Made by a program: the position numbers and the translations under genes. Positions 50,832 through 61,163 of a stretch of 64,000 nucleotides of DNA are shown piece after piece. The notes under the pieces are model-generated. The model had not been told where the DNA came from, made no database searches, and was given only the letters and a program-made list of their open reading frames with translations. Each line of letters begins with the position of its first letter. Within the stretch, counting starts at the first letter, position 1. This stretch comes from Microbacterium esteraromaticum. GTDB lineage: Bacteria > Actinomycetota > Actinomycetes > Actinomycetales > Microbacteriaceae. Location: contig NZ_JAFBBS010000001.1 in the NCBI RefSeq assembly GCF_016907315.1, positions 2,232,001 through 2,296,000 of the forward strand. The letters are read 5' to 3'.

Positions 50832-52571
50832 TCAGCGCCGGACGATCGCGGCCGCCTCGGGCGGCACGGTCGTCCGGCCGCCTGCCGTCACCGGCTCTTC
50901 TGTGGCGAGCAGCACCTCGCCGTCGAGGTCGAACGCGACCGCGTCAGCGGTCAGATTGATCAGGACGCTGATCGCGCCGCGATCGATGCGCCATGCCCGC
51001 CGCTGCGGCTCCTCGTTCGCGACGATCAGTTCGACCGACGCCCGGTGCAGGCGCGGATCGGTCAGCTCCGGATGCTCTCGCCGCAGACGCACGAGCCGGC
51101 GGTACAGCCCGAGAAGCCGTGCGTGACGGGGTTCCTCCAGCTCATCCCAGTCGAGGCGCGAGCGCTCGAAGGTGCCGGGATCCTGCGGATCGGGCACGAG
51201 ACGGGCATCCCACCCCATCCGCGCGAACTCGGCCGTGCGGCCCTCGGCCGTCGCGCGCCCGAGCTCGGGCTCGGGATGCGAGGTGAAGAACTGCCAGGGC
51301 GTCGAGGCGCCCCACTCCTCGCCCATGAACAGCATGGGCGTTCCCGGCGCGGTGAGCGTGAGCACGGCGGCGACTGCCAGCCGGCCCTCCGACAGGGTCG
51401 CGCTGAGCCGATCGCCCGCTGCCCGGTTGCCGATCTGGTCGTGATCCTGAGCGAACGTGACCAGCCGCCAGGCGGGCACCTCGTGAGGGATGGGCGAGCC
51501 GTGCACGTGATCGCGGAACGACGAGAACGTGCCGTCGTGGAAGAAGCCGCCGCTGGTGACCTTCTCGAGGGCCTCGGCGTCGGCGAAGTCGGCGTAGTAC
51601 CCAGACACCTCACCCGTCAGGGCGACGTGCACGGCATGATGCCAGTCGTCCGACCACTGGCCGGACAGGCCGTAGCCACCTGCCTCGCGAGGCAGGATCA
51701 GGGTCGGATCGTTCAGATCGGACTCGGCGATCAGCGTCAGAGGCCTGCCCTCGTGGGCCGACAGGGCGTCGACCCGCTCGGCCAGCTCCTTGAGGATGTG
51801 CGTGCGGCTCTCGTCGTGCAGCGCATGCACGGCATCCAGCCGCAGACCGTCGACGTGCCTGTCCCGCAGCCACATCAGCGCATTCTCGATGATGTACTCG
51901 CGCACCTCGTGCTCTTCGAGGTCGATCGCATCGCCCCACGCGTTGCTGCTGCCTGAGCGCAGGTACGGGCCGAACTCGGGCAGATAGTTGCCGCTGGGAC
52001 CGAGGTGGTTGTAGACGACGTCCTGGATGACCGCGAGGCCGTGCGCGTGGGCGGCGTCGACGAAGCGCTGGTAGGCGCGGGGCCCGCCGTAGCCCTCGTG
52101 CACCGCGTACCAGAGCACGCCGTCGTAGCCCCAGTTGCGCGGGCCGTTGAAGGCGTTCACCGGCAGCAGCTCGACGTGCGTGACGCCGAGATCGACCAGG
52201 TGCTCCAGCCGCTCGACCGCCGAGTCGAGCGTGCCGCCCGGGGTGAAGGTTCCCAGGTGCAGCTCGTAGATGAGTCCACCCGCCAGCTGCCGGCCCGTCC
52301 ACCCCTCGTCGGTCCAGGCGAAGTCGGCCTCGTCGAACGCCGCCGATGCCGCGTGCACGCCGTCGGGCTGACGTCGGGAGCGCGGGTCAGGTCGGAGCCG
52401 ATCGTCGTCGCCGATCAGGAAGCCGTAGCGCTCGCCGTCTCTCAGCGCGAGGTCGAGCCGCCAGTGCCCGCTGCCCGCGGCAGTCAGCTCGTGCTCGTCG
52501 AGCGTCGTCCCGTCATCGCGCACGCGGCGCAGTCGCATCCGCTGCGCGCGCGGCGCCCAGACGTCGATCAC
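50832..52571 (-). CDS. treZ: Maltooligosyltrehalose trehalohydrolase
   Basis: This is a 579-residue GH13 enzyme that cuts trehalose from the end of maltooligosyltrehalose. An N-terminal beta-sandwich (IDVWAPRAQRMRLRRVRDDG) precedes the barrel. Catalytic regions are VIQDVVYNHLGPSGNYLPEF, VDGLRLDAVHALHDES (nucleophile Asp), LIAESDLNDP (acid Glu) and VTFAQDHDQIGNRA. The GTG start overlaps the treY stop, so treY and treZ are translationally coupled. The final barrel plus C-terminal beta domain is of normal length. It converges with the flavoprotein gene. Confidence 0.96.
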   Translation of the reverse strand: MIDVWAPRAQRMRLRRVRDDGTTLDEHELTAAGSGHWRLDLALRDGERYGFLIGDDDRLRPDPRSRRQPDGVHAASAAFDEADFAWTDEGWTGRQLAGGLIYELHLGTFTPGGTLDSAVERLEHLVDLGVTHVELLPVNAFNGPRNWGYDGVLWYAVHEGYGGPRAYQRFVDAAHAHGLAVIQDVVYNHLGPSGNYLPEFGPYLRSGSSNAWGDAIDLEEHEVREYIIENALMWLRDRHVDGLRLDAVHALHDESRTHILKELAERVDALSAHEGRPLTLIAESDLNDPTLILPREAGGYGLSGQWSDDWHHAVHVALTGEVSGYYADFADAEALEKVTSGGFFHDGTFSSFRDHVHGSPIPHEVPAWRLVTFAQDHDQIGNRAAGDRLSATLSEGRLAVAAVLTLTAPGTPMLFMGEEWGASTPWQFFTSHPEPELGRATAEGRTAEFARMGWDARLVPDPQDPGTFERSRLDWDELEEPRHARLLGLYRRLVRLRREHPELTDPRLHRASVELIVANEEPQRRAWRIDRGAISVLINLTADAVAFDLDGEVLLATEEPVTAGGRTTVPPEAAAIVRR

Positions 52572-54916
52572 CGCAGCTCCTGCAGCAGGGCGACGGGGTA
52601 GTGCTCGAGCAGCTCCGCGAGGCGCACCGGCCCGCCGCCGAAGCGGCGCCCTGTGAGCACGTCGACCGATGGCAGCTCCGACCGCATCAGCATCGTCTCG
52701 CCCCACCCGCCGCGGCGCTCGAGAGCCACCGGCAGCCGCGTGGCGACCGCCGTCACCCCACCGCGACCGGCGGCTATGGCGTGCGTGGCCGCAGACCCCG
52801 CCACGGTCTCGGGGCGATAGACGGTGAACAGCTCAGGATGGTCGCGACGCAGCCGCAGCGCCCGCGAGGTCACGAGCAGCTTCGCGGCACCCGTATCGTC
52901 GATCGCCGGCAGATCGCCCACGGCGACGGCGGCGTCGAGGTCGGTCAGCATGCGCTCGCGCTGCGCGAAGTCGACGGGACGGCGATTGTCGGGATCGACC
53001 AGCGACAGATCCCACAGCTCGCTGCCCTGGTACACATCGGGCACGCCGGGCGCGGTCAGCTGCAGCAGCTTCGCCGACAGCGAGTTCGATCGCCCGTGAC
53101 CGACGACCTCGGCCACGAAGTCCTCGACGACCTCCTTCGCCGCGCCGTTCGCGGCTTCGGCGATCTTCTCGAGGCCCTTCTCGAACCGGGTATCCGGATG
53201 CTGCCAGCCGGTCGACTCACCCGCCTCGCGCGCTGCCTTGCGGGCGTAGTCGAGCAGCCGCTCCGACGGGATCGGCCAGGCGCCGACGGCGGCCTGCCAC
53301 AGCAGGTTGTCGAGCGGCCCGTGGCCCGTGGATGCGATTCCGCGCAGCTCGTCGAGCACCTCGCCCCACCGCTCGGGCAGCTCGGCGAGCACCGCGAGCC
53401 GGGCGCGCACGTCTTCGGACCGCTTGGTGTCGTGCGTCGACAGGGTCGTCATCGAGCACGGCCACGCCGCGAGCCGGCTCTGCTGCGACGCGTGGAACTG
53501 CTGGATCGACAGCGATCCGACCGAGGGGTCGCCTCCCACCTCGGTCAGAGTGCCGAGCCGCGTGTACCGGTAGAAGGCGGTGTCTTCCACGCCCTTCGCC
53601 ATGATCGCGCCCGATGTCTGCTGAAACCGCCGGGCGACGGGCAGGGCCGGGTCGGCGAGCAGCGGCTCGAGCTCGGCGATGGCGGATGCCAGGTCGGGGC
53701 GCCGGCGCCTCGCCTCCTCGACGGCATGCCGCAGGTGCTCGCACCCGGCGGGCAGGTACGAACGGTAGACGGGGAAGCAGGCGAGCAGCTCGGCGAAGGC
53801 GTCGGCCGCCCCGACCACACCGAACGGCAGATCGCGGACGAGCCTGCGCACCTCGGACTGCAGCAGCCCGTCGGCCATGGCGCGCTTGGTGTCGTGGATG
53901 AGGTCGGCCCAGTCCTGCGCGACCGGCAGCCCCGTCTCGGCGCGCAGCCGTGCGTCGAGCGCCGTGAGTTCGTCGACGCCCGAGGGGTCGATGAGCACCC
54001 TGTCGATCTCGCCGAGCGCGTCGTACCCCGTCGTGCCGTCGGTGCGCCACCAGGACGGCAGCTGTTCGCCGTGCTCGAGGATCTTCTCGATCAGCGTGTA
54101 TGCGCCGCCCGTGGCATCCGCGAGCCGCTCGAGGTAGCCCTCCGGATCGTCGAGACCGTCGGGGTGGTCGACCCGGATGCCGTCGGCGAGACCATCACGG
54201 ATCCACCGCACGATCTCCTGGTGCGACTGCGCGAAGACATCGGGCAGCTCGACGCGGATGGCCGCGAGGTCGGAGACGGCGAAGAAGCGCCGGTAGTTCA
54301 GCCCGTCGTTCTGGTCTTCCCAGTGGCACAGGTCGTAGTGCTGGGCGTCGAGCAGGGCGGACAGGTCGTCGCTCAGCGCGCCCGTGCCGGGGGCGAGGGG
54401 AAGCACATGCTCGAAGTACGACAGAGTGCCGTCGGGGGCGTCGGGTGCCGGGGTGGGATCGACCGAGATCTCCCCGCGCTCGACGACCTCGGCGGGGGCG
54501 CCGCCCAGCATCGGCAGCCGCACCTTGCCGTGACCTCGTTCCCAGTCGATGTCGAACGCGACCGCGTGGGCTGAGCCTCGGCCCAGACGCAGCACGTCCC
54601 ACCACCACGGGTTCTGCCGCGGCGCGGCGACGCCCACATGGTTAGGCACGATGTCGACCAGGATGCCGAGGCCGTGCGCGCGCGCCGCGGCCGCGAAGGC
54701 GGTGAGACCGGACGCCCCGCCGCGCGACTCGTCGATGCGGGAGTGGTCGACGACGTCGTACCCATGGCCCGATCCCTCTGTCGCCGCCAGCAGCGGCGAC
54801 AGGTACGCCCAGTCGGCCCCGAGCCGATGCAGGTACCCCGTCACTCCGGCAGCATCGTCGAGGGTGAAGCTCGACGTGATCTGCAGGCGGTACGTCGAAT
54901 CGGGACGACTGGTCAT
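52568..54916 (-). CDS. treY: Maltooligosyl trehalose synthase
   Basis: This is a 782-residue GH13 isomerase that turns the reducing-end alpha-1,4 bond of maltodextrins into the alpha,alpha-1,1 bond of trehalose. Landmarks are TYRLQITSSFTLDDAAGVTG at the start and LVDIVPNHVGVAAPRQNPWW, ADGIRVDHPDGLDDPEGYLE, LIEKILEHGEQLP and TLSTHDTKRSEDVRARL within the barrel. The length is normal for TreY. The ATG at 54916 has GAGG 8 nt upstream; a GTG at 54922 that overlaps the treX stop is an alternative start. It is the middle gene of the treX-treY-treZ operon. Confidence 0.97.
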   Translation of the reverse strand: MTSRPDSTYRLQITSSFTLDDAAGVTGYLHRLGADWAYLSPLLAATEGSGHGYDVVDHSRIDESRGGASGLTAFAAAARAHGLGILVDIVPNHVGVAAPRQNPWWWDVLRLGRGSAHAVAFDIDWERGHGKVRLPMLGGAPAEVVERGEISVDPTPAPDAPDGTLSYFEHVLPLAPGTGALSDDLSALLDAQHYDLCHWEDQNDGLNYRRFFAVSDLAAIRVELPDVFAQSHQEIVRWIRDGLADGIRVDHPDGLDDPEGYLERLADATGGAYTLIEKILEHGEQLPSWWRTDGTTGYDALGEIDRVLIDPSGVDELTALDARLRAETGLPVAQDWADLIHDTKRAMADGLLQSEVRRLVRDLPFGVVGAADAFAELLACFPVYRSYLPAGCEHLRHAVEEARRRRPDLASAIAELEPLLADPALPVARRFQQTSGAIMAKGVEDTAFYRYTRLGTLTEVGGDPSVGSLSIQQFHASQQSRLAAWPCSMTTLSTHDTKRSEDVRARLAVLAELPERWGEVLDELRGIASTGHGPLDNLLWQAAVGAWPIPSERLLDYARKAAREAGESTGWQHPDTRFEKGLEKIAEAANGAAKEVVEDFVAEVVGHGRSNSLSAKLLQLTAPGVPDVYQGSELWDLSLVDPDNRRPVDFAQRERMLTDLDAAVAVGDLPAIDDTGAAKLLVTSRALRLRRDHPELFTVYRPETVAGSAATHAIAAGRGGVTAVATRLPVALERRGGWGETMLMRSELPSVDVLTGRRFGGGPVRLAELLEHYPVALLQELR

Positions 54917-54918
54917 GG

Positions 54919-57119
<2,201 letters not shown>

Positions 57120-57123
<4 letters not shown>

Positions 57124-57443
57124 GCGGCGGATCGGCCGTGGTGGTGCGGGCCGCGCGAGTGCGGCGCGGCGTCGCGGACGCGGCGCACGGCCTGCGAGAA
57201 GTCGTACACCTGCGCCACCTCGATCGCCTTCGGGTAGGGGTGACCCGAGTAGCAGATGAACAGCGGCGGGATCACCTCGACGTAGCCGACGGGGCCGTCG
57301 TCGAACACCTCGTAGCGGTCGATGTCGACGAGCTCGTAGGGCGGCTCGTCGGGTGCCGGGGCGATCTCGTCGTGCTCGGTCGGCGTCAGCTGAGCGCCTG
57401 GCTGGGCGACTGCGTGTCCGGTGGTTCTGACTGTGGCAGACAT
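57120..57443 (-). CDS. Small protein of unknown function heading the treXYZ operon
   Basis: This is a 107-residue soluble protein. The first 30 residues look disordered (PGAQLTPTEHDEIAPAPDEP). A compact core follows (PYELVDIDRYEVFDDGPVGY; VEVIPPLFICYSGHPYPKAI; EVAQVYDFSQAVRRVRDAAP), then a His/Arg-rich tail ending GPHHHGRSAA. No domain is recognised. Its stop overlaps the treX start (ATGA), so the two are translationally coupled. That suggests a role in debranching or trehalose synthesis. A GAGT-rich weak ribosome site lies upstream. Confidence 0.8.
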
Positions 57444-57575
57444 GAGGACTCCTGTCTCGGCTGCCTTCCGGCGATGCGCCTCGAGGTTGTTGCTGTCGAG
57501 GAGACGCTACGGGGGATAGGGGCGGGGGGCTACGGGGTTGTCATTGGACGAAGCAGGGGGTAACGCAGGGAATCT

Positions 57576-57611
57576 CCCTTCTAAAAGAAGTGATGCTTGC
57601 TTTTAGAAGGG
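57576..57611. promoter_or_regulatory. 12-bp perfect inverted repeat upstream of folE
   Basis: CCCTTCTAAAAG (57576-57587) is exactly complementary to CTTTTAGAAGGG (57600-57611), with a 12-nt spacer whose ends (AAG/CTT) can extend the stem. The arms are much richer in A and T than the surroundings, which favours a protein-bound operator over a terminator. It lies 47 nt before folE and 132 nt before the small gene at the head of treXYZ, so it could act on either. Confidence 0.65.
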
Positions 57612-57658
57612 GGCGGGTGTCTCATGGAAGAAGCAGCCGCAGCACTCGGGAGGTCGAC

Positions 57659-58312
57659 ATGACGATGACAGCCATCCACGACGAGGACGAGCTTGCACTG
57701 CAGCCACGAGCGCCGCAGCGGGTGCGGATCGAGGCCGCTCCCCAGCCGGTCGATCTCATAGCTGCCGAGCATGCCGCCCGCCTGTTCCTCGAGGCGCTCG
57801 GCATCGAACCGGATGCCCTCGATACCCCCGACCTCTCCCGTACGCCCCGGCGATTCGCCGAAGCGTACGCCGAGCTGCTCTCGCCGCAGCCGTTCGACTT
57901 CACCACCTTCGCCAACGCCGAGGGCTACGACGAGCTCGTCCTGATCCGCGACATCCCCGTTCGCTCGATCTGCGAGCATCACCTGCTGCCCTTCACCGGC
58001 ACCGCGCACGTGGCGTATCTGCCCCGCGAAAACGTCGTCGGCCTGTCGAAGATCCCCCGCATGGTCGACCACTACTCCCGGCGTCCGCAGACGCAGGAGC
58101 GGCTGACCGTGCAGATCGCGGATGCTCTTACCGCGCGGCTGCAGCCGCGCGGCATAGGGGTCGTCATCGAGGCCACGCACACCTGCATGACCCTGCGAGG
58201 CGCGCGCGCCGTGGGCGCGATGACGACCACAGCGGCACTGAGGGGCACCCTGCGCGAAGACGCGAGCGCGCGTGCCGAGTTCTTCGCGCTGACCGCCGAC
58301 CGCGCGCGCTGA
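57659..58312 (+). CDS. folE: GTP cyclohydrolase I
   Basis: This is a 217-residue enzyme that converts GTP to dihydroneopterin triphosphate, the first step of folate and pterin synthesis. The zinc and catalytic residues are Cys105 and His107/108 in RSICEHHLLPFTGTAHVAYL and Cys176 in HTCMTLRGARA. ENVVGLSKIPRMVDHYSRRP and QTQERLTVQIADAL are the conserved core. An N-terminal extension of about 30 residues precedes the domain. The start is ATG 57659 after GGGAGG. It heads a four-gene cluster with a reductase, a FolP2-like protein and a RibD-C protein, not the usual ftsH-folE-folP-folB-folK operon. Confidence 0.96.
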   Translation: MTMTAIHDEDELALQPRAPQRVRIEAAPQPVDLIAAEHAARLFLEALGIEPDALDTPDLSRTPRRFAEAYAELLSPQPFDFTTFANAEGYDELVLIRDIPVRSICEHHLLPFTGTAHVAYLPRENVVGLSKIPRMVDHYSRRPQTQERLTVQIADALTARLQPRGIGVVIEATHTCMTLRGARAVGAMTTTAALRGTLREDASARAEFFALTADRAR

Positions 58313-58352
58313 TCCGCCGTACCCACCGCTGTCACCGATCGGAAGGAAGACC

Positions 58353-59492
58353 ATGAACATCTCCATCGTCGGCGGAGGGCTCGCCGCCGCCACCGCCGCC
58401 ACCGAGCTGCGCGAGCACGGGTTCGACGGCGATGTCGTCATCTACGCGCGAGAAGACCACCTGCCCTATGAGCGCCCGCCCCTGTCGAAGGAGGTGCTGC
58501 TCGGCAGGAAGGACGTCGACTCCGCGCTCGTGCACGACGAGGCGTGGTACACCGCCAACCGCGTACGGCTCGAACGCGGCGTGGCGGTCACCGACATCGA
58601 TCCCGCGACGCACACGCTGCGGACCGAACCGGTCGGCGGGGGCGGGGCCGCCGAGCACCGTTACGACCGGCTGCTGCTCGCCACCGGCGCCGCCGCACGT
58701 CACTTCGACCTCGCCGACCGCGTCGCCGAGCCGATCTACCTGCGCACCATCGAGGACAACACCCGGCTGCGCGCCGCGCTGCGGCCCGGCGCGAAGGTCG
58801 TGATCGTCGGAGCCGGCTGGATCGGACTCGAGGTGGCATCCGCCGCCAGGCAGAAGGATGCCGAGGTGATCGTCTACGAGATCGCCGACCTGCCCCTCGT
58901 CGCGGTGCTCGGCCCCGAGGTCGCGCAGCTGTTCGCAGACCTGCACCGCGCGCACGGCGTCGACCTTCGCCTCGGCACCGCCGTCGAGGAGGGCGCGCTG
59001 GCAGCCGCCGACGTGGTCGTCGTCGGAATCGGGGCGATCCCGCAGACCGAGCTCGCCGAACACGCCGGCCTCGATGTCGATCGCGGCGTGCTCGTCGACG
59101 AGCGACTGCGCACCTCCGACCCCGACATCTACGCGATCGGCGATGTCGCGAATCAGCACCATCCGGTACTCGGCAGGCGCATCCGCGTCGAGCACTGGGA
59201 CACGGCGATAGAGCAGGCGAAGGTCGCCGCGCACAACCTGATGGGCGAAGAAAAGCCGTACACGCATCTGCCGTACTTCTTCACCGATCAATACGATCTC
59301 GGCATGGAGTACTTCGGCAGCGTGGGCCCCGACGGATACGACCGCGTCGACATCGAGGGCGACACCGACGTCGCGAACGGCGGGGCGTTCCGGGCCTACT
59401 GGGTCAAGGACGGCGTTGTGCGCGCGGCGATGCACGCCAACGACTGGGATGCATCCGACGCCGTACACGACAGCGTCGGCACCGAACGGTGA
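58353..59492 (+). CDS. FAD-dependent ferredoxin reductase-like oxidoreductase
   Basis: This is a 379-residue flavoprotein of the rubredoxin/ferredoxin reductase group. The FAD loop is MNISIVGGGLAAATAATELR and the NAD(P)H loop is KVVIVGAGWIGLEVASAARQ near residue 150. YERPPLSKEVLLGR is typical of this subgroup, and the second FAD motif is PDIYAIGDVANQHHP. The C-terminal domain, HWDTAIEQAKVAAHNLMGEE plus PYFFTDQYDLGMEYFGSVG, matches the family. It passes electrons from NAD(P)H to an unknown partner; no ferredoxin gene is nearby. An AAGGAAGA site precedes the ATG. The stop overlaps the FolP2-like GTG by three bases. Confidence 0.92.
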   Translation: MNISIVGGGLAAATAATELREHGFDGDVVIYAREDHLPYERPPLSKEVLLGRKDVDSALVHDEAWYTANRVRLERGVAVTDIDPATHTLRTEPVGGGGAAEHRYDRLLLATGAAARHFDLADRVAEPIYLRTIEDNTRLRAALRPGAKVVIVGAGWIGLEVASAARQKDAEVIVYEIADLPLVAVLGPEVAQLFADLHRAHGVDLRLGTAVEEGALAAADVVVVGIGAIPQTELAEHAGLDVDRGVLVDERLRTSDPDIYAIGDVANQHHPVLGRRIRVEHWDTAIEQAKVAAHNLMGEEKPYTHLPYFFTDQYDLGMEYFGSVGPDGYDRVDIEGDTDVANGGAFRAYWVKDGVVRAAMHANDWDASDAVHDSVGTER

Positions 59493-60397
59493 TCGGTCAA
59501 GGCCAGCCGCCGGTGACGCGGTCGCGCCGCACCGGCAGCCGGCAGTTCGACTTCTCGCGGCGCGTCGCGGTGATGGCGGTGATCAACCGCACGCCCGACT
59601 CGTTCTACGACAAAGGCGCGACGTTCGCGCTCGATAGGGCGGTCGAGAGAGCTCTGCGCGCCGCCGACCTCGGCGCCGACTGGGTCGACATCGGCGGTGT
59701 GCCCTTCGGGCGGGGGTCGGCCGTGAGCACAGCCCAGGAGATCGACCGCGTGGTGCCGTTGGTCGAGGCGATCACGGCGGCTCGACCGGAGCTCGTCATC
59801 TCGGTCGACACGAACCGCGCCGACGTGGCCGAGCGCGCCATCGCCGCGGGCGCCGCCGTCGTCAATGACACCAGCGGCCTGGGCGATGAGCGCATGGCCG
59901 AGGTTGTGGCCGCGAGCGGGGCGCATATCGTGATCACGCACAGCGTGGGCCCGCCGCGGGTCGAGAAGCCGCCCGCACGCTACGGCGACCTGGTCGCCGA
60001 GGTGCGCGCCTTCCTCGCAGAGCGGATGGCCCGCGCCCAGGCTGCCGGCATCCCCGCAGAGCGGCTCATCGTCGATCCGGGCCACGACCTCGACAAGAAC
60101 ACGCTGCATTCGCTCGAGCTCACCCGCCGGATCGGCGAGATCGCCGACCTGGGTGCGCCGCTGCTTGTCGCCGTGTCGAACAAGGACTTCATCGGAGAGA
60201 CGCTCGACCGCCCTCAGGGCGAGCGGCTGCCGGGTTCGCTCGCCGCGATGATCGCGTGCGTGCTGGCGGGGGCGCGCATCGTGCGCATGCACGACGTGGC
60301 CGAGACCGTCGACGCCGTCCGTATGATCGAAGCCATTCTCGGCTGGCGCCCCCCGGTGCGGCTCGAACACAACACACATCCGACCGGCAACGTCTGA
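59489..60397 (+). CDS. folP2: FolP2-like dihydropteroate synthase homologue
   Basis: This is a 302-residue TIM-barrel protein. The segment VAVMAVINRTPDSFYDKGAT matches the mycobacterial FolP2 signature as I remember it (NRTPDSFYDKG). At about residues 67-77 the loop reads DIGGVPFGRGS, whereas true FolP enzymes have the substrate-binding GGESTRPG. IVDPGHDLDKNTLHS likewise departs from the canonical DPGIGFGKT. FolP2 of Mycobacterium is reported to lack dihydropteroate synthase activity, so a different pterin-related reaction is likely. The GTG start overlaps the reductase stop; a GTG at 59513 is an alternative. It is 10 nt from the next gene in the operon. Confidence 0.88.
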   Translation: MIGQGQPPVTRSRRTGSRQFDFSRRVAVMAVINRTPDSFYDKGATFALDRAVERALRAADLGADWVDIGGVPFGRGSAVSTAQEIDRVVPLVEAITAARPELVISVDTNRADVAERAIAAGAAVVNDTSGLGDERMAEVVAASGAHIVITHSVGPPRVEKPPARYGDLVAEVRAFLAERMARAQAAGIPAERLIVDPGHDLDKNTLHSLELTRRIGEIADLGAPLLVAVSNKDFIGETLDRPQGERLPGSLAAMIACVLAGARIVRMHDVAETVDAVRMIEAILGWRPPVRLEHNTHPTGNV

Positions 60398-60407
60398 GGA
60401 GGGCACC

Positions 60408-61163
60408 GTGACCGTGCACACCCCCATAGACCGCATCTGGCCAGACCCTGCCGACGACCTCGACGACGATGCGCTGCTCGAGGCGACCCGCTTCCCCGAT
60501 GACGGCACCTGGCTGCGGGTCAACTTCATCTCGAGCCTCGACGGTGCCGCGACGCGCGACGGGGTCTCCGGCGGCCTGGGCGACGACGCCGACCGCCGTC
60601 TCTTCGCGCTGCTGCGCCGGCCGGCCGATGCCGTGCTGGTGGGAGCCGGCACGCTGCGCGACGAGCAGTACGAGGGGCTGCGCGTCGACGACGCCTCTGT
60701 CGCCTGGCGGCTGGCGCACGGGATGCCCGCCCATCCGGTGCTCGCGATGGTCAGCCGCAGCCTGTCGATAGACCCCGGCTCGCCCCTGTTCGCCGATGCA
60801 CCCGTGCGCCCGATCGTCTACACCGTGGCATCCGCCCCCGCCGCCCGCCGGGAGGCGCTCGAAGCCGTCGCCGACGTCGCGACGGTGGGCGAGACGGATG
60901 CCGATCCGAGGCGCATCCGTGACGATCTGACCGAACGCGGCCTGCGGCGCATCCACGCCGAGGGAGGACCGCACGTGTTCGGCGCCCTGCTCGCCGCCGG
61001 CGTCGCCGATGCGCTGCACCTCACCCTCTCGCCCACGCTCGAAGCAGGCGCCGCCGGGCGGATCGTGCGCGGAGACGTCACGGGCGCACTGCCGGTGGCA
61101 GCGCGTCTGGCGACGGTGCTGCGCTCGGGCGACGAGCTGCTGCTGAGCTACTCGCTGCGCTGA
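60408..61163 (+). CDS. RibD C-terminal-type reductase (pyrimidine reductase family, Rv2671-like)
   Basis: This is a 251-residue protein with the dihydrofolate reductase fold of the RibD C-terminal domain: FPDDGTWLRVNFISSLDGAA, then RRPADAVLVGAGTLRDEQYE, PVLAMVSRSLSID, and GLRRIHAEGGPHVFGALLAA near the C-terminus. The RibD deaminase domain is absent. The opening matches Mycobacterium Rv2671 as I remember it, a protein reported to stand in for dihydrofolate reductase. With folE and the FolP2-like gene upstream, a folate or pterin reduction role is plausible; a riboflavin-pathway role is the alternative. The GTG/ATG choice is fixed by the GAGGAGGG site. The 3' end overlaps the convergent FUSC gene by 16 bp. 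Confidence 0.9.
   Translation: MTVHTPIDRIWPDPADDLDDDALLEATRFPDDGTWLRVNFISSLDGAATRDGVSGGLGDDADRRLFALLRRPADAVLVGAGTLRDEQYEGLRVDDASVAWRLAHGMPAHPVLAMVSRSLSIDPGSPLFADAPVRPIVYTVASAPAARREALEAVADVATVGETDADPRRIRDDLTERGLRRIHAEGGPHVFGALLAAGVADALHLTLSPTLEAGAAGRIVRGDVTGALPVAARLATVLRSGDELLLSYSLR

Noticed and set aside
52346..54574. 742-codon open frame on the plus strand
   Set aside because: It is antisense to treY and treZ, which have full catalytic motifs; the frame reads as low-complexity arginine-rich sequence.
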